Shown: piece by piece, positions 1 to 7,244 of the stretch
Position numbering within the stretch: position 1 is the stretch's first letter
Layout of the letters: the number at the start of each line of letters is the position of its first letter
Source of the DNA: Chloroflexota bacterium
GTDB taxonomy: Bacteria; Chloroflexota; Anaerolineae; UBA1429
Length of the DNA: 37,570 nt
NCBI GenBank assembly: GCA_012841405.1
Contig: DUUT01000051.1
Coordinates: forward strand, 1 to 37,570
Direction: 5' to 3'
The notes under the pieces: model-generated
The model's input: only the letters and a program-made list of their open reading frames with translations
Database searches by the model: none
What the model was told of the DNA's origin: nothing
Program-made: the position numbers and the translations under genes

Positions 1-77
1 CCCCCGCCGTGCTTTGCTCTGTGTTCAGCGGTGCGGCATGAACGCGTGCAGGGTAGAGCCTGCAGTGAGCAGACGAA

Positions 78-1019
78 CTATTCGGCGTCGGCCTCGGGCT
101 CTGCCGAGTCGACGACCTCGACCTCCGCGACCTCAACCGGCTCGGCGAGCTCCACCGCGGACACGTCCGAGACGCCATCGCCGCGGATCACCAGCGAGAA
201 CTGGATCGGCAAATTCTCGTGATAGTTGGCAATCTCGACGGTGTAGGTGCCGTCGATGCAGGTCGCCTCAATGGTCGCCACCCCAAAGCTCTTGGCGCCT
301 GTGGCCGCCTCGGCACCGTCGGGCCCGTAGAGCTTGAGCCCCACGCCGGACTCGGCGAGGGCGTCGCCTGGCGCATAGCTGAGGTCGATCACGACGTCAC
401 CGGCACAACCAAACGTCGCATTGGCGAACCCACGACCGAGAGTGAAGGGGAATGGCCCAAAGACGCCCGCCTCGGGCCCCTGGGGTTCCTCCTCCTCGGC
501 CACGGGCTCTTGGGCCCCAGCGGCGTCATCGACGGGTACTTCCTCAGCCTCGGGTGCTTCCGCCTCGGCCTCGTCAGCCTCAGCCTCGGGCTCCGCGGCT
601 GCCTCAACGGCGGCTACGTCCGAGATGCCCTCACCGCGAAGGACCAAAGAGAACTGCATCGGCAGGTTCTCATGGTAGTTGGCCGCCTCGACGGTGTAGC
701 TGCCTTCAGCAGCGGGAGACGCCGTGAGGGTGACCATGCCGAACTCGGCTGCGCCCGTCTCAACGACGGCGCCATCGGGCCCATACAGCTTGAGCGCCAC
801 ACCGCGCTGGGCAATGGCGTCACCCGGCGCGAAGCCCAGCTCGACGGCAATCTCGCTACCATCCCCTGCGTAGGCAAACGTGTACTGCGCAAAGCCGCCG
901 TCGAGGGTGAACGCAAACGGACCAAAGGCGGGGACGTCCGTCTGTGCGAACGATGGCATGGTGCCGCCCAGGACCAACAGGGCCACCAGGACCATCACCA
1001 GTACGAGTCTCTTTGTCAT
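78..1019 (-). CDS. Secreted protein with two homologous β-rich repeats and an acidic linker
   Basis: I do not recognise a named family. The start at 1019 has AAAGGAG about 9 bases upstream and is followed at once by a signal peptide (MTKR, then a hydrophobic stretch to about residue 22, with a likely cut after SFA at residue 25); an upstream in-frame start would bury it. The mature protein of 313 codons has two copies of a domain of about 100 residues, each opening FGPF-FTL, with LKLYGPDGA in the middle and ending YHENLP-QFSLV-RG-G-SDV. A linker of about 50 residues made almost only of Glu, Ala, Pro and Asp joins them, and the C-terminal tail is similar. Only the second copy has two cysteines (FGCAGD and ATCIDG), which could form a disulfide. 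The repeats look like an extracytoplasmic β-sandwich or pre-peptidase-type module, which is inference. It is probably exported and monocistronic, with its own promoter at 1199-1227. Confidence 0.8.
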   Translation of the reverse strand: MTKRLVLVMVLVALLVLGGTMPSFAQTDVPAFGPFAFTLDGGFAQYTFAYAGDGSEIAVELGFAPGDAIAQRGVALKLYGPDGAVVETGAAEFGMVTLTASPAAEGSYTVEAANYHENLPMQFSLVLRGEGISDVAAVEAAAEPEAEADEAEAEAPEAEEVPVDDAAGAQEPVAEEEEPQGPEAGVFGPFPFTLGRGFANATFGCAGDVVIDLSYAPGDALAESGVGLKLYGPDGAEAATGAKSFGVATIEATCIDGTYTVEIANYHENLPIQFSLVIRGDGVSDVSAVELAEPVEVAEVEVVDSAEPEADAE

Positions 1020-1198
1020 GGCGGCAGTCTCCTTTGTGGGGTCATCGCACCATGTCATGTCTGCGCTTGTCCACACGAGCTCGAGCTCAGTGGGCGCAAT
1101 GACACAGTGCCTGCATCATTGTCTGAGCAGTGTACGAATGCGCCGCACCGCACATTCAACAGGGCAGCGAAAGGGATGAGCGCCCTGCCCTGTGCGAA

Positions 1199-1227
1199 AT
1201 CATAGCCGAGACATAAGTAAATGTCAA
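1199..1227 (-). promoter_or_regulatory. Sigma-70-like promoter of the secreted repeat protein
   Basis: Read on the minus strand: TTGACA (1227-1222), a 17-base spacer, then TATGAT (1204-1199). This is a near-consensus match and implies a 5' leader of about 170 bases before the start at 1019. Confidence 0.7.
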
Positions 1228-1312
1228 ACACGCTCAGCACATGAGTCCGTAGCAATCCTTGACACATTATCGCGTACGGTGTTAAGGGGCACTGGTGCTG
1301 GAACACGGCTCC

Positions 1313-1341
1313 TTGCACGGCATCGAGGGGCGCGGTAGAAT
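1313..1341 (+). promoter_or_regulatory. Sigma-70-like promoter of the polymer-forming membrane protein
   Basis: TTGCAC at 1313-1318, a 17-base spacer and TAGAAT at 1336-1341. It lies about 180 bases upstream of the start at 1521. A second candidate, TTGACA at 1259-1264, has only a poor -10 (TTAAGG) at the right distance. Confidence 0.6.
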
Positions 1342-1520
1342 GGAGAAGCAGCTGTGGCACGTTCCGGTTCGCGCTGTGTGCCGGATACGGCCCTCCCCGC
1401 GCCAACGCGCACCCCTCATCCCCGCTGACAGCCAACATCCGATTCCAGCGTACACCGACAGCCGTACACGTTCCGGTAGGCACGTCGAACCGGCATCTAT
1501 GGGCGGCAAAGGAGGCTACG

Positions 1521-2930
1521 ATGGATCGGAGGGCATGGCGAGCCGTTCAGATCTGGATGATCATCGTGATCGTTGGCCTGGGCGTTGTCGGCGCCTTTGG
1601 CAGGGTCCAAGCCGTCGAGATTGTGGAGGGAGGCACCATCGCGGCGGGCCAGACGATCGAGGACGATGTGTTTATCGGCGCCGAGAACGTCCTGGTCGAG
1701 GGCACGGTCACCGGCGATCTCTTTGCTGTGGGCGGCAACGTGCGCATCAACGGAACCGTGGAGGGCAGTCTGTTCATCGCGGGACAGACGCTGTCGGTGA
1801 ACGGTGACGTGCAAGGCAGCGTGTACGTCGCTGGCACGGGGGCTACCCTGGGGGCAGCGAGCCGCGTTGGCCGCAACGTCTACTTTGCCGGCTATGGCCT
1901 GGAGACACAGCCAGGCTCTCAGGTGCAGCGCGACCTTGTCGCCACCGGGTACCAGGCCGTGTTGGCGGGCAGGGTGGAGCGCAACGTCTTGGCCTCCGTC
2001 GCGGCCATGGACTTTTCGGGGCAAGCGGGGGGTAACGTCCGCGCCGACGTAGCGGCTCCTGGCACGACGGGGTTGATGCTCGTCACGCCGCCGGGTGCAC
2101 CGGCAAGCATTCCCCTCGGTATCCGCGTCAGCGAGGGGGCTGAGATCGGTGGGCAATTGATCTATGTCAGCCCCGAGCGACAGGACGACGCCATTCGTGC
2201 CGAGCTTGATGAGGGGATCGTGTTTCGCACACCCGAGCCCGGCGCGAGGCAGCAGGCGCAGCGGCGTGACGACCGCGGCATCTGGTTCGTGGTGCTACGG
2301 TGGATCATCGCGAGGCTGCGCGACCTGGTGACGCTGCTCCTCTTGGGTGCGCTGTTGCTCTGGCTGTGGCCGCGATGGCTGTATCGTGCCGCCGACGCCT
2401 TGCGCGACCAGCCCCTGCTCGCCTTGGGATGGGGGCTCGTGGTGTGGTTGGTGGGCCTTGTCGGGGCCGCCATCGTCGCGGTGCTCATCGTCCTGCTGGC
2501 GATCATGCTGGGCATCATCACCCTCGGGGGGTTGGCGTTCGCCGTGCTGGGCATCGGCTTTTCCTTGCTGGGCCTCGCGTTCACCATCTTTTGGCTGTCC
2601 GTGTCCTACCTCAGCAAGGTTGTGGTGGCGTACTTGGTGGGGCGGTGGATCGTGGATAGCCTGTCGCGCCGCGAAGAGCGACCGCTGGAGCCGGTGGCGC
2701 CTCCGGGAGAGGTCGGAGCTGAGCCGGCGCCGCGCCGCGATATCGAGGGACGCTCGCCGGCGCAGGATGGTTGGGCACTCGTGGTGGGCGTCGTGATCTA
2801 TGTGGTGCTGCGCGCCATCCCCATCCTGGGCTGGCTCATCGGCGCCGTGGTGACGCTGCTCGGCTTGGGAGCCATGTTCATGGGACTTCGCGATGCCTGG
2901 CAGGAGCGAAGGGGTACCCGGGCCGCGTAG
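1521..2930 (+). CDS. Bactofilin-like polymer-forming domain fused to a membrane domain
   Basis: AAAGGAGG lies just before this ATG. Residues 10-31 form a signal peptide or anchor ending RVQA. Residues 35-215 are a run of short β repeats (GTVTGDLFAVGGNVRINGTV and similar), the hallmark of the polymer-forming cytoskeletal (bactofilin) right-handed β-helix. A charged stretch follows, then about four hydrophobic segments (roughly 267-283, 299-333, 336-372 and 417-455), with a Pro/Glu-rich loop at 385-410. Proteins with this architecture are common in Chloroflexota, where they are annotated as polymer-forming cytoskeletal proteins. With an export signal the β-helix would face outside the cytoplasmic membrane, unlike classical cytosolic bactofilins. 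Role: probably scaffold or envelope organisation (inference). The gene appears to be transcribed alone. Confidence 0.8.
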   Translation: MDRRAWRAVQIWMIIVIVGLGVVGAFGRVQAVEIVEGGTIAAGQTIEDDVFIGAENVLVEGTVTGDLFAVGGNVRINGTVEGSLFIAGQTLSVNGDVQGSVYVAGTGATLGAASRVGRNVYFAGYGLETQPGSQVQRDLVATGYQAVLAGRVERNVLASVAAMDFSGQAGGNVRADVAAPGTTGLMLVTPPGAPASIPLGIRVSEGAEIGGQLIYVSPERQDDAIRAELDEGIVFRTPEPGARQQAQRRDDRGIWFVVLRWIIARLRDLVTLLLLGALLLWLWPRWLYRAADALRDQPLLALGWGLVVWLVGLVGAAIVAVLIVLLAIMLGIITLGGLAFAVLGIGFSLLGLAFTIFWLSVSYLSKVVVAYLVGRWIVDSLSRREERPLEPVAPPGEVGAEPAPRRDIEGRSPAQDGWALVVGVVIYVVLRAIPILGWLIGAVVTLLGLGAMFMGLRDAWQERRGTRAA

Positions 2931-2946
2931 CGACCTCGCGCATCGA

Positions 2947-2980
2947 GAGGGGTGGCGCTCCTACATGGTGCCCACCCCTC
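2947..2980. terminator. Inverted repeat between convergent genes, likely bidirectional terminator
   Basis: A perfect 9-bp stem (GAGGGGTGG at 2947-2955, CCACCCCTC at 2972-2980) with a 16-base loop, placed 16 bases after one stop codon and 9 bases beyond the stop of the converging minus-strand ORF. There is no strong T run, so efficiency is uncertain. Confidence 0.5.
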
Positions 2981-2989
2981 GGTGGTTCC

Positions 2990-3085
2990 TCAGAAGCGTC
3001 CCTGCACGAACCCAAAGGCGAATGAGAGAGCCACGGCGAGCAGGACGGTCAGGAGCCAGATGCGCTGGGCGTACAGATCCTCCAT
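2990..3085 (-). CDS. 31-residue single-span membrane protein downstream of the flavocytochrome
   Basis: A short ORF starting MEDLYAQRIW, then a hydrophobic helix of about 17 residues (LLTVLLAVALSFAFGF) and a short polar tail VQGRF. A strong ribosome site (GAGGGAGGG) begins at the TGA of the flavocytochrome gene, whose stop lies only 13 bases upstream, so the two are almost certainly co-transcribed. The Asp/Glu-bearing N-terminus followed by Arg before the helix suggests a single-pass topology. No family is recognised. By position it could be a small subunit or assembly factor of the oxidoreductase, similar in kind to small subunits of respiratory complexes (inference). Support is the ribosome site, the spacing and the clean helix; there is no homology evidence. 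Confidence 0.6.
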   Translation of the reverse strand: MEDLYAQRIWLLTVLLAVALSFAFGFVQGRF

Positions 3086-3098
3086 GGCAATCCCTCCC

Positions 3099-4418
3099 TC
3101 AGGCCATTTCGTAGCGCTCGGAATGGATCTGGGTGAGGGGCACGCCCAGTGCACGGAGCGCGCGCTCCACCACGGCGATCATGGGGATCGGGCCGCAGAC
3201 AAAGTAGACGCGCTCGTGTCGGTCCGCGGGGAGGTGACGGTCCAGCATCTCACGAGTGAGGAATCCCGTCTCACCCTCCCACCCCTCGGGCGGTTCCTCG
3301 AGCAGGTGCACGACCGTGAGGTTCAGCCGCGCTTCGAGCTCGACGAGCTCTTCGCGAAAACTGATGCTGTCCCACGTGCGGTTGCCGTAGAAAAAGGTGA
3401 TCGCGCGATCATCGCCCCGGTCCGCCATGGTGCGCAGCATGCTCATGATGGGGGCGGCACCGATGCCGCCGGCGATAAAGACATACCCGGGGCCGGTGTG
3501 CTGGTCGATGTCAAACGTGCCGTAGGGGCCATCGACGTAAGCGCGGACGCCGGGGCGGATGTCGCCCACCGTCGAGGTAAAGTCGCCCAGTTCACGGATG
3601 GTGAAGGTGATGTGATCGCTCTCCAGGGCGCTCGAGGTGAGAGAAAAGGGGTGCTCACGGATGCCAAAGGGCGAGCGCCCGATCGTCAACCACGCCACCT
3701 GGCCGGGCTTGAAGCGGAATCCCTCGTGGCCGTCGGGCTCGAGCGCGAGGGTCCATGACGCCCCGCGCTCCGGGCGCACCTCGCGCACCCGCCACGGACG
3801 CCGTAGCATCATCCACGGCTTGATCACCCGCACGTAGAGCACCATTCCCCCCCAGATCACAGCCCAGGCGATCCAGAAGTAGCGCTGCCGTGGGACAGAG
3901 GTGTGCCAGTTCACATTCAGGATGTGGTACAACGCCAGCGCGGCGATGGCGATGGCGAGGGCCGAGTGCGCTATGCGCCATGCCTCGTAGCTCAGCCGCA
4001 GGCCCAGGCGCCACACCGATGTGCCTACGAGCACAGCAAGACCGAGCAGGGCCAGCGTGCCAGCCCTGGCGCGCAGTGGGGCGTCCAGCAGGTTGAGCAG
4101 GCGGATGGTAAAGGGGTTATAGATGAACAGGATCAATGGGTGTGCCAGGATGAGCGCGAACGACGTGATCGACACGCGATGGTGAAAGCTGTAGAGGGTG
4201 TCCAGCGGAAAGACGCTGGCGAGGAACGGCAGGCGCGCTGTGGGCACGAACTGTAGCCCCATCAGCGACAGCCCGACGAACCCCAGGGCGACGGAGACCT
4301 CGCGCCAGAACTCGCGCCCCTCCGGCCGAGGCTGCGGAAAGAGGAGGAGGACGGGAGCGAGAACGAGGACAAAGTAAACCACCACCCACAGGGTGGCCTT
4401 GAGCGAGAGATTCCTCAT
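3099..4418 (-). CDS. Ferric-reductase/NADPH-oxidase-like flavocytochrome
   Basis: A membrane oxidoreductase expected to pass electrons from NAD(P)H through FAD and two b haems across the membrane. The start at 4418 follows AAAGGAGG; an open upstream extension lacks membrane character. Residues 1-200 hold about six hydrophobic segments with two histidine pairs at haem spacing: H80/H93 and H151/H165. Residues 210-310 are the FAD domain with REHPFSLTS (254-262). The NAD(P) domain follows with AGGIGAAP at 316-323 and CGPIPM near the C-terminus. Length (439 residues) is normal for the bacterial ferric reductase-like/NOX group. Divergent to it is a five-haem cytochrome c, and a 31-residue membrane protein follows it, so the locus may form a transmembrane electron route. 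Physiological acceptor unknown: metal, oxygen or the cytochrome are all possible. Confidence 0.87.
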   Translation of the reverse strand: MRNLSLKATLWVVVYFVLVLAPVLLLFPQPRPEGREFWREVSVALGFVGLSLMGLQFVPTARLPFLASVFPLDTLYSFHHRVSITSFALILAHPLILFIYNPFTIRLLNLLDAPLRARAGTLALLGLAVLVGTSVWRLGLRLSYEAWRIAHSALAIAIAALALYHILNVNWHTSVPRQRYFWIAWAVIWGGMVLYVRVIKPWMMLRRPWRVREVRPERGASWTLALEPDGHEGFRFKPGQVAWLTIGRSPFGIREHPFSLTSSALESDHITFTIRELGDFTSTVGDIRPGVRAYVDGPYGTFDIDQHTGPGYVFIAGGIGAAPIMSMLRTMADRGDDRAITFFYGNRTWDSISFREELVELEARLNLTVVHLLEEPPEGWEGETGFLTREMLDRHLPADRHERVYFVCGPIPMIAVVERALRALGVPLTQIHSERYEMA

Positions 4419-4479
4419 ACGGGCGCGCCTCCTTTCGCGTGGCGCGTCGGCGCCCTCAGACGCCCAAATTCTAGCACCC

Positions 4480-4508
4480 ATTATAGCAGGGGACAGAAGA
4501 GGATACAA
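4480..4508 (-). promoter_or_regulatory. Promoter of the flavocytochrome gene
   Basis: Minus strand: TTGTAT (4508-4503), 17-base spacer, consensus TATAAT (4485-4480), about 60 bases upstream of the start at 4418. Confidence 0.65.
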
Positions 4509-4540
4509 CGCACGAGGCGCCGGGCTTGAGGTTGCGGCGC

Positions 4541-4569
4541 TTGAGTTGCGCTGCGAGGTGGAGTACATT
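4541..4569 (+). promoter_or_regulatory. Promoter of the multihaem cytochrome gene
   Basis: TTGAGT at 4541-4546, 17-base spacer, TACATT at 4564-4569. This leaves a short leader of about 30 bases before the start at 4607. It lies back to back with the flavocytochrome promoter, so both could be controlled from the same 60 bp. Confidence 0.5.
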
Positions 4570-4606
4570 GGCAGTGTCGTCGAGTCGCTCTGGAGGGTAA
4601 TTGGCC

Positions 4607-5704
4607 ATGAGTCTTCGAGGCGTGGTGATCGTGGCGCTGGTGGTGGCGGTAGCCGCTTGGATCATTGCGGCGTCGGTACGGGCCGAGCCTATCGGCCAAG
4701 TCAGTGCCAAGTGGGCCCAATCGGGACACGCGGACCGGACATCCGAGGCGTTCACGCATTGGGATGCGGACGAGCCCCCCATCATCCCGCCGCAATGCGC
4801 TGCGTGCCACAGCCTCAACGGGCACCTCGATGTGCTGGGGGCGGATGGCACCGCGCCGGGCAGCGTCGATGCGCCGCACGCGGTTGGGTCCGTGGTCTCG
4901 TGCGTTGCCTGCCATAACGGGCCCGCAGCGCGCCTTGAGGCGGTGGCGTTCCCCTCGGGGGCTGAGGTGCCCGTGCTGGATGACGAGGGGCAATGCCTCA
5001 TGTGTCACCAGGGGCTTGCCGCGACCGGCGATGTCGAGGAGGCGATTGCCGGGCGTGACTTGGACGAGGTGGATCCCGAGCTGGCGTTCATCAACGTCCA
5101 CTACGCCGTGGCCGCCGCGACCCAGGCGGGGGCTGAGGCGCAGGGCGCCTACCAGTACCCTGATCGCACGTACGCGGGGCGCTACCTGCACTTCTCGGGG
5201 CTGCGAACCTGCGCCCAGTGCCATGATCCACACAGCCTGCGTCTGACGCCCAAGCAGTGCAGCCCGTGTCACCTGAATGTCGTCGACAGGGCGGATTTCC
5301 GCGATATCCGCACCAGCACCGTGGACTGGGATGGGGACGGAGCGACGGACGAGGGGATCGCCGCCGAGATCCAGACGTTCCATGATGCGGTGTATGCGGG
5401 GTTGCAGGCCTACGCCCGCGAGGTCATCGGTACACCGATCGCCTATGCCCCGGGCAGCTTTCCCTACTGGGTCGTCGACACGAACGGCGACGGCGAGGCG
5501 CAACCCGAGGAAAGAGGGCCCGCCAACATCTATCGCAGCTGGACGCCGCGCGCCCTGCGGGTGGCCTATAACTATCACTTTGTCCACGAAGATGACGGCG
5601 CCTACGCCCACAACCCGCTCTACACGCTCCAGTTCCTCTATGACAGCCTCGCCGACCTGGGCGAACGGGTAGCGGTGCCTATCGACGCGCTGACCCGGCC
5701 ATAG
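4607..5704 (+). CDS. Exported five-haem cytochrome c with DxDGDG loops
   Basis: A periplasmic or membrane-anchored electron carrier. I chose ATG 4607 because GGAGGG lies 9 bases upstream; an in-frame TTG at 4601 is too close to that site. Residues 6-25 are a signal anchor. Five CXXCH haem sites are visible: CAACH (64-68), CVACH (99-103), CLMCH (130-134), CAQCH (202-206) and CSPCH (218-222). After the haems come two loops rich in acidic residues, DWDGDGATDEG (about 240-250) and DTNGDGEAQPEE (about 291-302), which resemble EF-hand/dockerin calcium loops. The C-terminal 60 residues are aromatic-rich (YNYHFVHEDDGAYAHNP), a pattern seen in other multihaem cytochromes, where a distal His can ligate haem. 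It is divergent from a transmembrane flavocytochrome, so it may accept or donate electrons outside the membrane (inference). Confidence 0.88.
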   Translation: MSLRGVVIVALVVAVAAWIIAASVRAEPIGQVSAKWAQSGHADRTSEAFTHWDADEPPIIPPQCAACHSLNGHLDVLGADGTAPGSVDAPHAVGSVVSCVACHNGPAARLEAVAFPSGAEVPVLDDEGQCLMCHQGLAATGDVEEAIAGRDLDEVDPELAFINVHYAVAAATQAGAEAQGAYQYPDRTYAGRYLHFSGLRTCAQCHDPHSLRLTPKQCSPCHLNVVDRADFRDIRTSTVDWDGDGATDEGIAAEIQTFHDAVYAGLQAYAREVIGTPIAYAPGSFPYWVVDTNGDGEAQPEERGPANIYRSWTPRALRVAYNYHFVHEDDGAYAHNPLYTLQFLYDSLADLGERVAVPIDALTRP

Positions 5705-5897
5705 GCGTACCTCCAGCATCCGTCTGGTGGGCCGCCGATGGAACGTAAGGCTGGCCGTTGTCGCTCGATCACCCAGCGCGGTGCGCACCCCCGCGGAGCG
5801 TGGGTCGGCTGTTCGGCAGCCAGCGCGTGTGTGTGGCCTGCGGAACGGGCCGAGGGGCGTTACGCTACAGCACACATCCCAAGCGTGAGGAAACACG

Positions 5898-6986
5898 ATG
5901 GCCAAGAAGACGCTCGGCCACGTTGAGCTCGAGTGGACCTGCCCTTCCTGTGGAACACGGAACCCTGGGAGGGCTCAGGGGTGCACGTCATGCGGCGCAC
6001 CGATGCCGGCCGGTCTGCGTTTTCAGGTGGGCGCCGGTAAACCGCTGGATACGAGTGAAGCGACGGCTGATCGCGTCGCTCAGGGGCCGGACATTCACTG
6101 CCCCTACTGCGGAGTGCGCAACGCTGGCGCGGCCAAGACATGTCGTGGATGCGGCGGCGACCTCTCTGAGGGAGAGCGGCGTGCCGCGGGTACCGTGTTG
6201 GGCGCCTTTCTGAGCGGGCCCGTTGCTGACGTGACCTGCCCGCATTGCGGCGCGAAAAACCCAGGCACGAGGACTGCCTGCGCCCAGTGCGGTGGCGCGC
6301 TCCCTCGGCCCGTCACCGAGCCGCCTGCCGAGGAGGCTGGGGCCTCCATCGAGACCGGCAAGAGCAAGCGGCTTCCCTTGCTCGCCGTGCTCCTGGCCGT
6401 GGTGCTGGCCTGTGGTGGTGGATGGCTGCTGATGCGGTCGTTGGGGCGCTCCAGCACCACGACGGGTACCGTGGCGGCTGTGGAGTGGACGTATACCATC
6501 GCCATGGAGCAGCTCGGCCCGGCGGAGTATGAGGCATGGCGCGACGAGATCCCCGACGGCGCGCGCCTCGGCGAGTGCTCGAGCAGGGTACGGCAAACCG
6601 TCGATGAGCCGGTACCCGGTGCAACGGAGGAGTGCGGCACCCCCTACGTGGTGGACACTGGCACCGGGCAGGGGCGCGTTATGCAGGATTGCCAATACCA
6701 TGTGCCTGATGCCTGGTGCCGCTACACCGTTCAGGAGTGGATTCCTGCTGGTGAGGAAGAGACCTCCGGGCGCGACCTGAGCCCGTACTGGCCGGCGGTC
6801 GCTGTCTCGACGGGGCGGCGTGAAGGCAGCCGCAGCGAGGATTATCGCGTCGCGTTCGATACCGGCGACGGCCAGGCCGCATACCGGCCGGCGACTCTCG
6901 ACGAGTTCACCCGCTTTGTGCCCGGCAGCCGTTGGCAGCTCGAAGTGAACCGCCCGGGCTGCAACGACGGTAGCGGTGCGGCATAG
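5898..6986 (+). CDS. Membrane protein with three N-terminal zinc ribbons
   Basis: Three CXXC...CXXC zinc ribbons lie in the first 131 residues: C15/C18/C29/C32, C68/C71/C82/C85 and C114/C117/C128/C131, each with the CPxCG...CxxCG look of zinc-ribbon_2 domains. A basic stretch (KSKR, about 155-158) and one hydrophobic helix (about 159-180) follow. The C-terminal 180 residues have about six cysteines and many acidic residues and would lie outside the membrane. The ribbons are therefore cytoplasmic and the cysteine-bearing domain outside. The family is seen widely in Chloroflexota with no assigned function; sensing or scaffolding is possible. GAGG lies 8 bases upstream of the ATG. It is likely monocistronic. 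Confidence 0.75.
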   Translation: MAKKTLGHVELEWTCPSCGTRNPGRAQGCTSCGAPMPAGLRFQVGAGKPLDTSEATADRVAQGPDIHCPYCGVRNAGAAKTCRGCGGDLSEGERRAAGTVLGAFLSGPVADVTCPHCGAKNPGTRTACAQCGGALPRPVTEPPAEEAGASIETGKSKRLPLLAVLLAVVLACGGGWLLMRSLGRSSTTTGTVAAVEWTYTIAMEQLGPAEYEAWRDEIPDGARLGECSSRVRQTVDEPVPGATEECGTPYVVDTGTGQGRVMQDCQYHVPDAWCRYTVQEWIPAGEEETSGRDLSPYWPAVAVSTGRREGSRSEDYRVAFDTGDGQAAYRPATLDEFTRFVPGSRWQLEVNRPGCNDGSGAA

Positions 6987-7066
6987 GCGCGCTGGCTCGG
7001 CCTGGGCGCCCGCCCGAGTGATCGCCGACGCGTTACTGAGCGTCCGCCGTTCCGGCTCGTACGCCA

Positions 7067-7095
7067 TTGCGCCGGTCGCCATCCCGTGATACAGT
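7067..7095 (+). promoter_or_regulatory. Promoter upstream of the BrkB/YihY gene
   Basis: TTGCGC at 7067-7072, 17-base spacer, TACAGT at 7090-7095, with an overlapping TATAGA just after. The leader would be about 140 bases and would contain the hairpin at 7175-7208. Confidence 0.45.
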
Positions 7096-7174
7096 ATAGA
7101 CATAAGGCTGAGAGGGGTACATTACTATCCAACGCGACCCCGCGCTGTATGGGATACTCAGCACATGCATCGTC

Positions 7175-7208
7175 CAGGCCCCGCCCATGGCGATCGGGGC
7201 GGGGCCTG
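7175..7208 (+). promoter_or_regulatory. Strong 12-bp hairpin in the leader of the BrkB/YihY gene
   Basis: CAGGCCCCGCCC (7175-7186) pairs perfectly with GGGCGGGGCCTG (7197-7208) around a 10-base loop. No T run follows, so it is not a typical intrinsic terminator of upstream transcription. It lies 22 bases before the ribosome site (GGAGGG, 7231-7236). It may stabilise the mRNA, block transcription from upstream or bind a regulator; the sequence alone cannot decide. Confidence 0.55.
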
Positions 7209-7244
7209 CTGTATAGAGGCGTACGTTACGGGAGGGATCTCCTC

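Larger units (their letters stand above)
1077..1520. other. Intergenic region between divergent genes, no CDS seen
   Basis: No convincing gene lies here. It holds a promoter for each flanking gene (1199-1227 minus, 1313-1341 plus). A 7-bp inverted repeat (AGGGCAG at 1161-1167, CTGCCCT at 1185-1191) would form a hairpin at the very 5' end of the minus-strand transcript. The open frames crossing it have no ribosome site and no recognisable protein content. Confidence 0.6.

Noticed and set aside
1259-1287. TTGACA as the -35 of a second promoter for the polymer-forming protein
   Set aside because: The sequence at the right distance, TTAAGG, is a poor -10, and a better promoter lies 50 bases downstream.
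4481-5905. A long open frame on the minus strand opposite the multihaem cytochrome gene
   Set aside because: The plus strand has five CXXCH sites, a signal anchor and a promoter. The antisense frame has no recognisable domain and would cross the divergent promoter region.
5988-7103. A long open frame on the minus strand opposite the zinc-ribbon gene
   Set aside because: It is a mirror of the regular CxxC coding pattern with no domain and no ribosome site.
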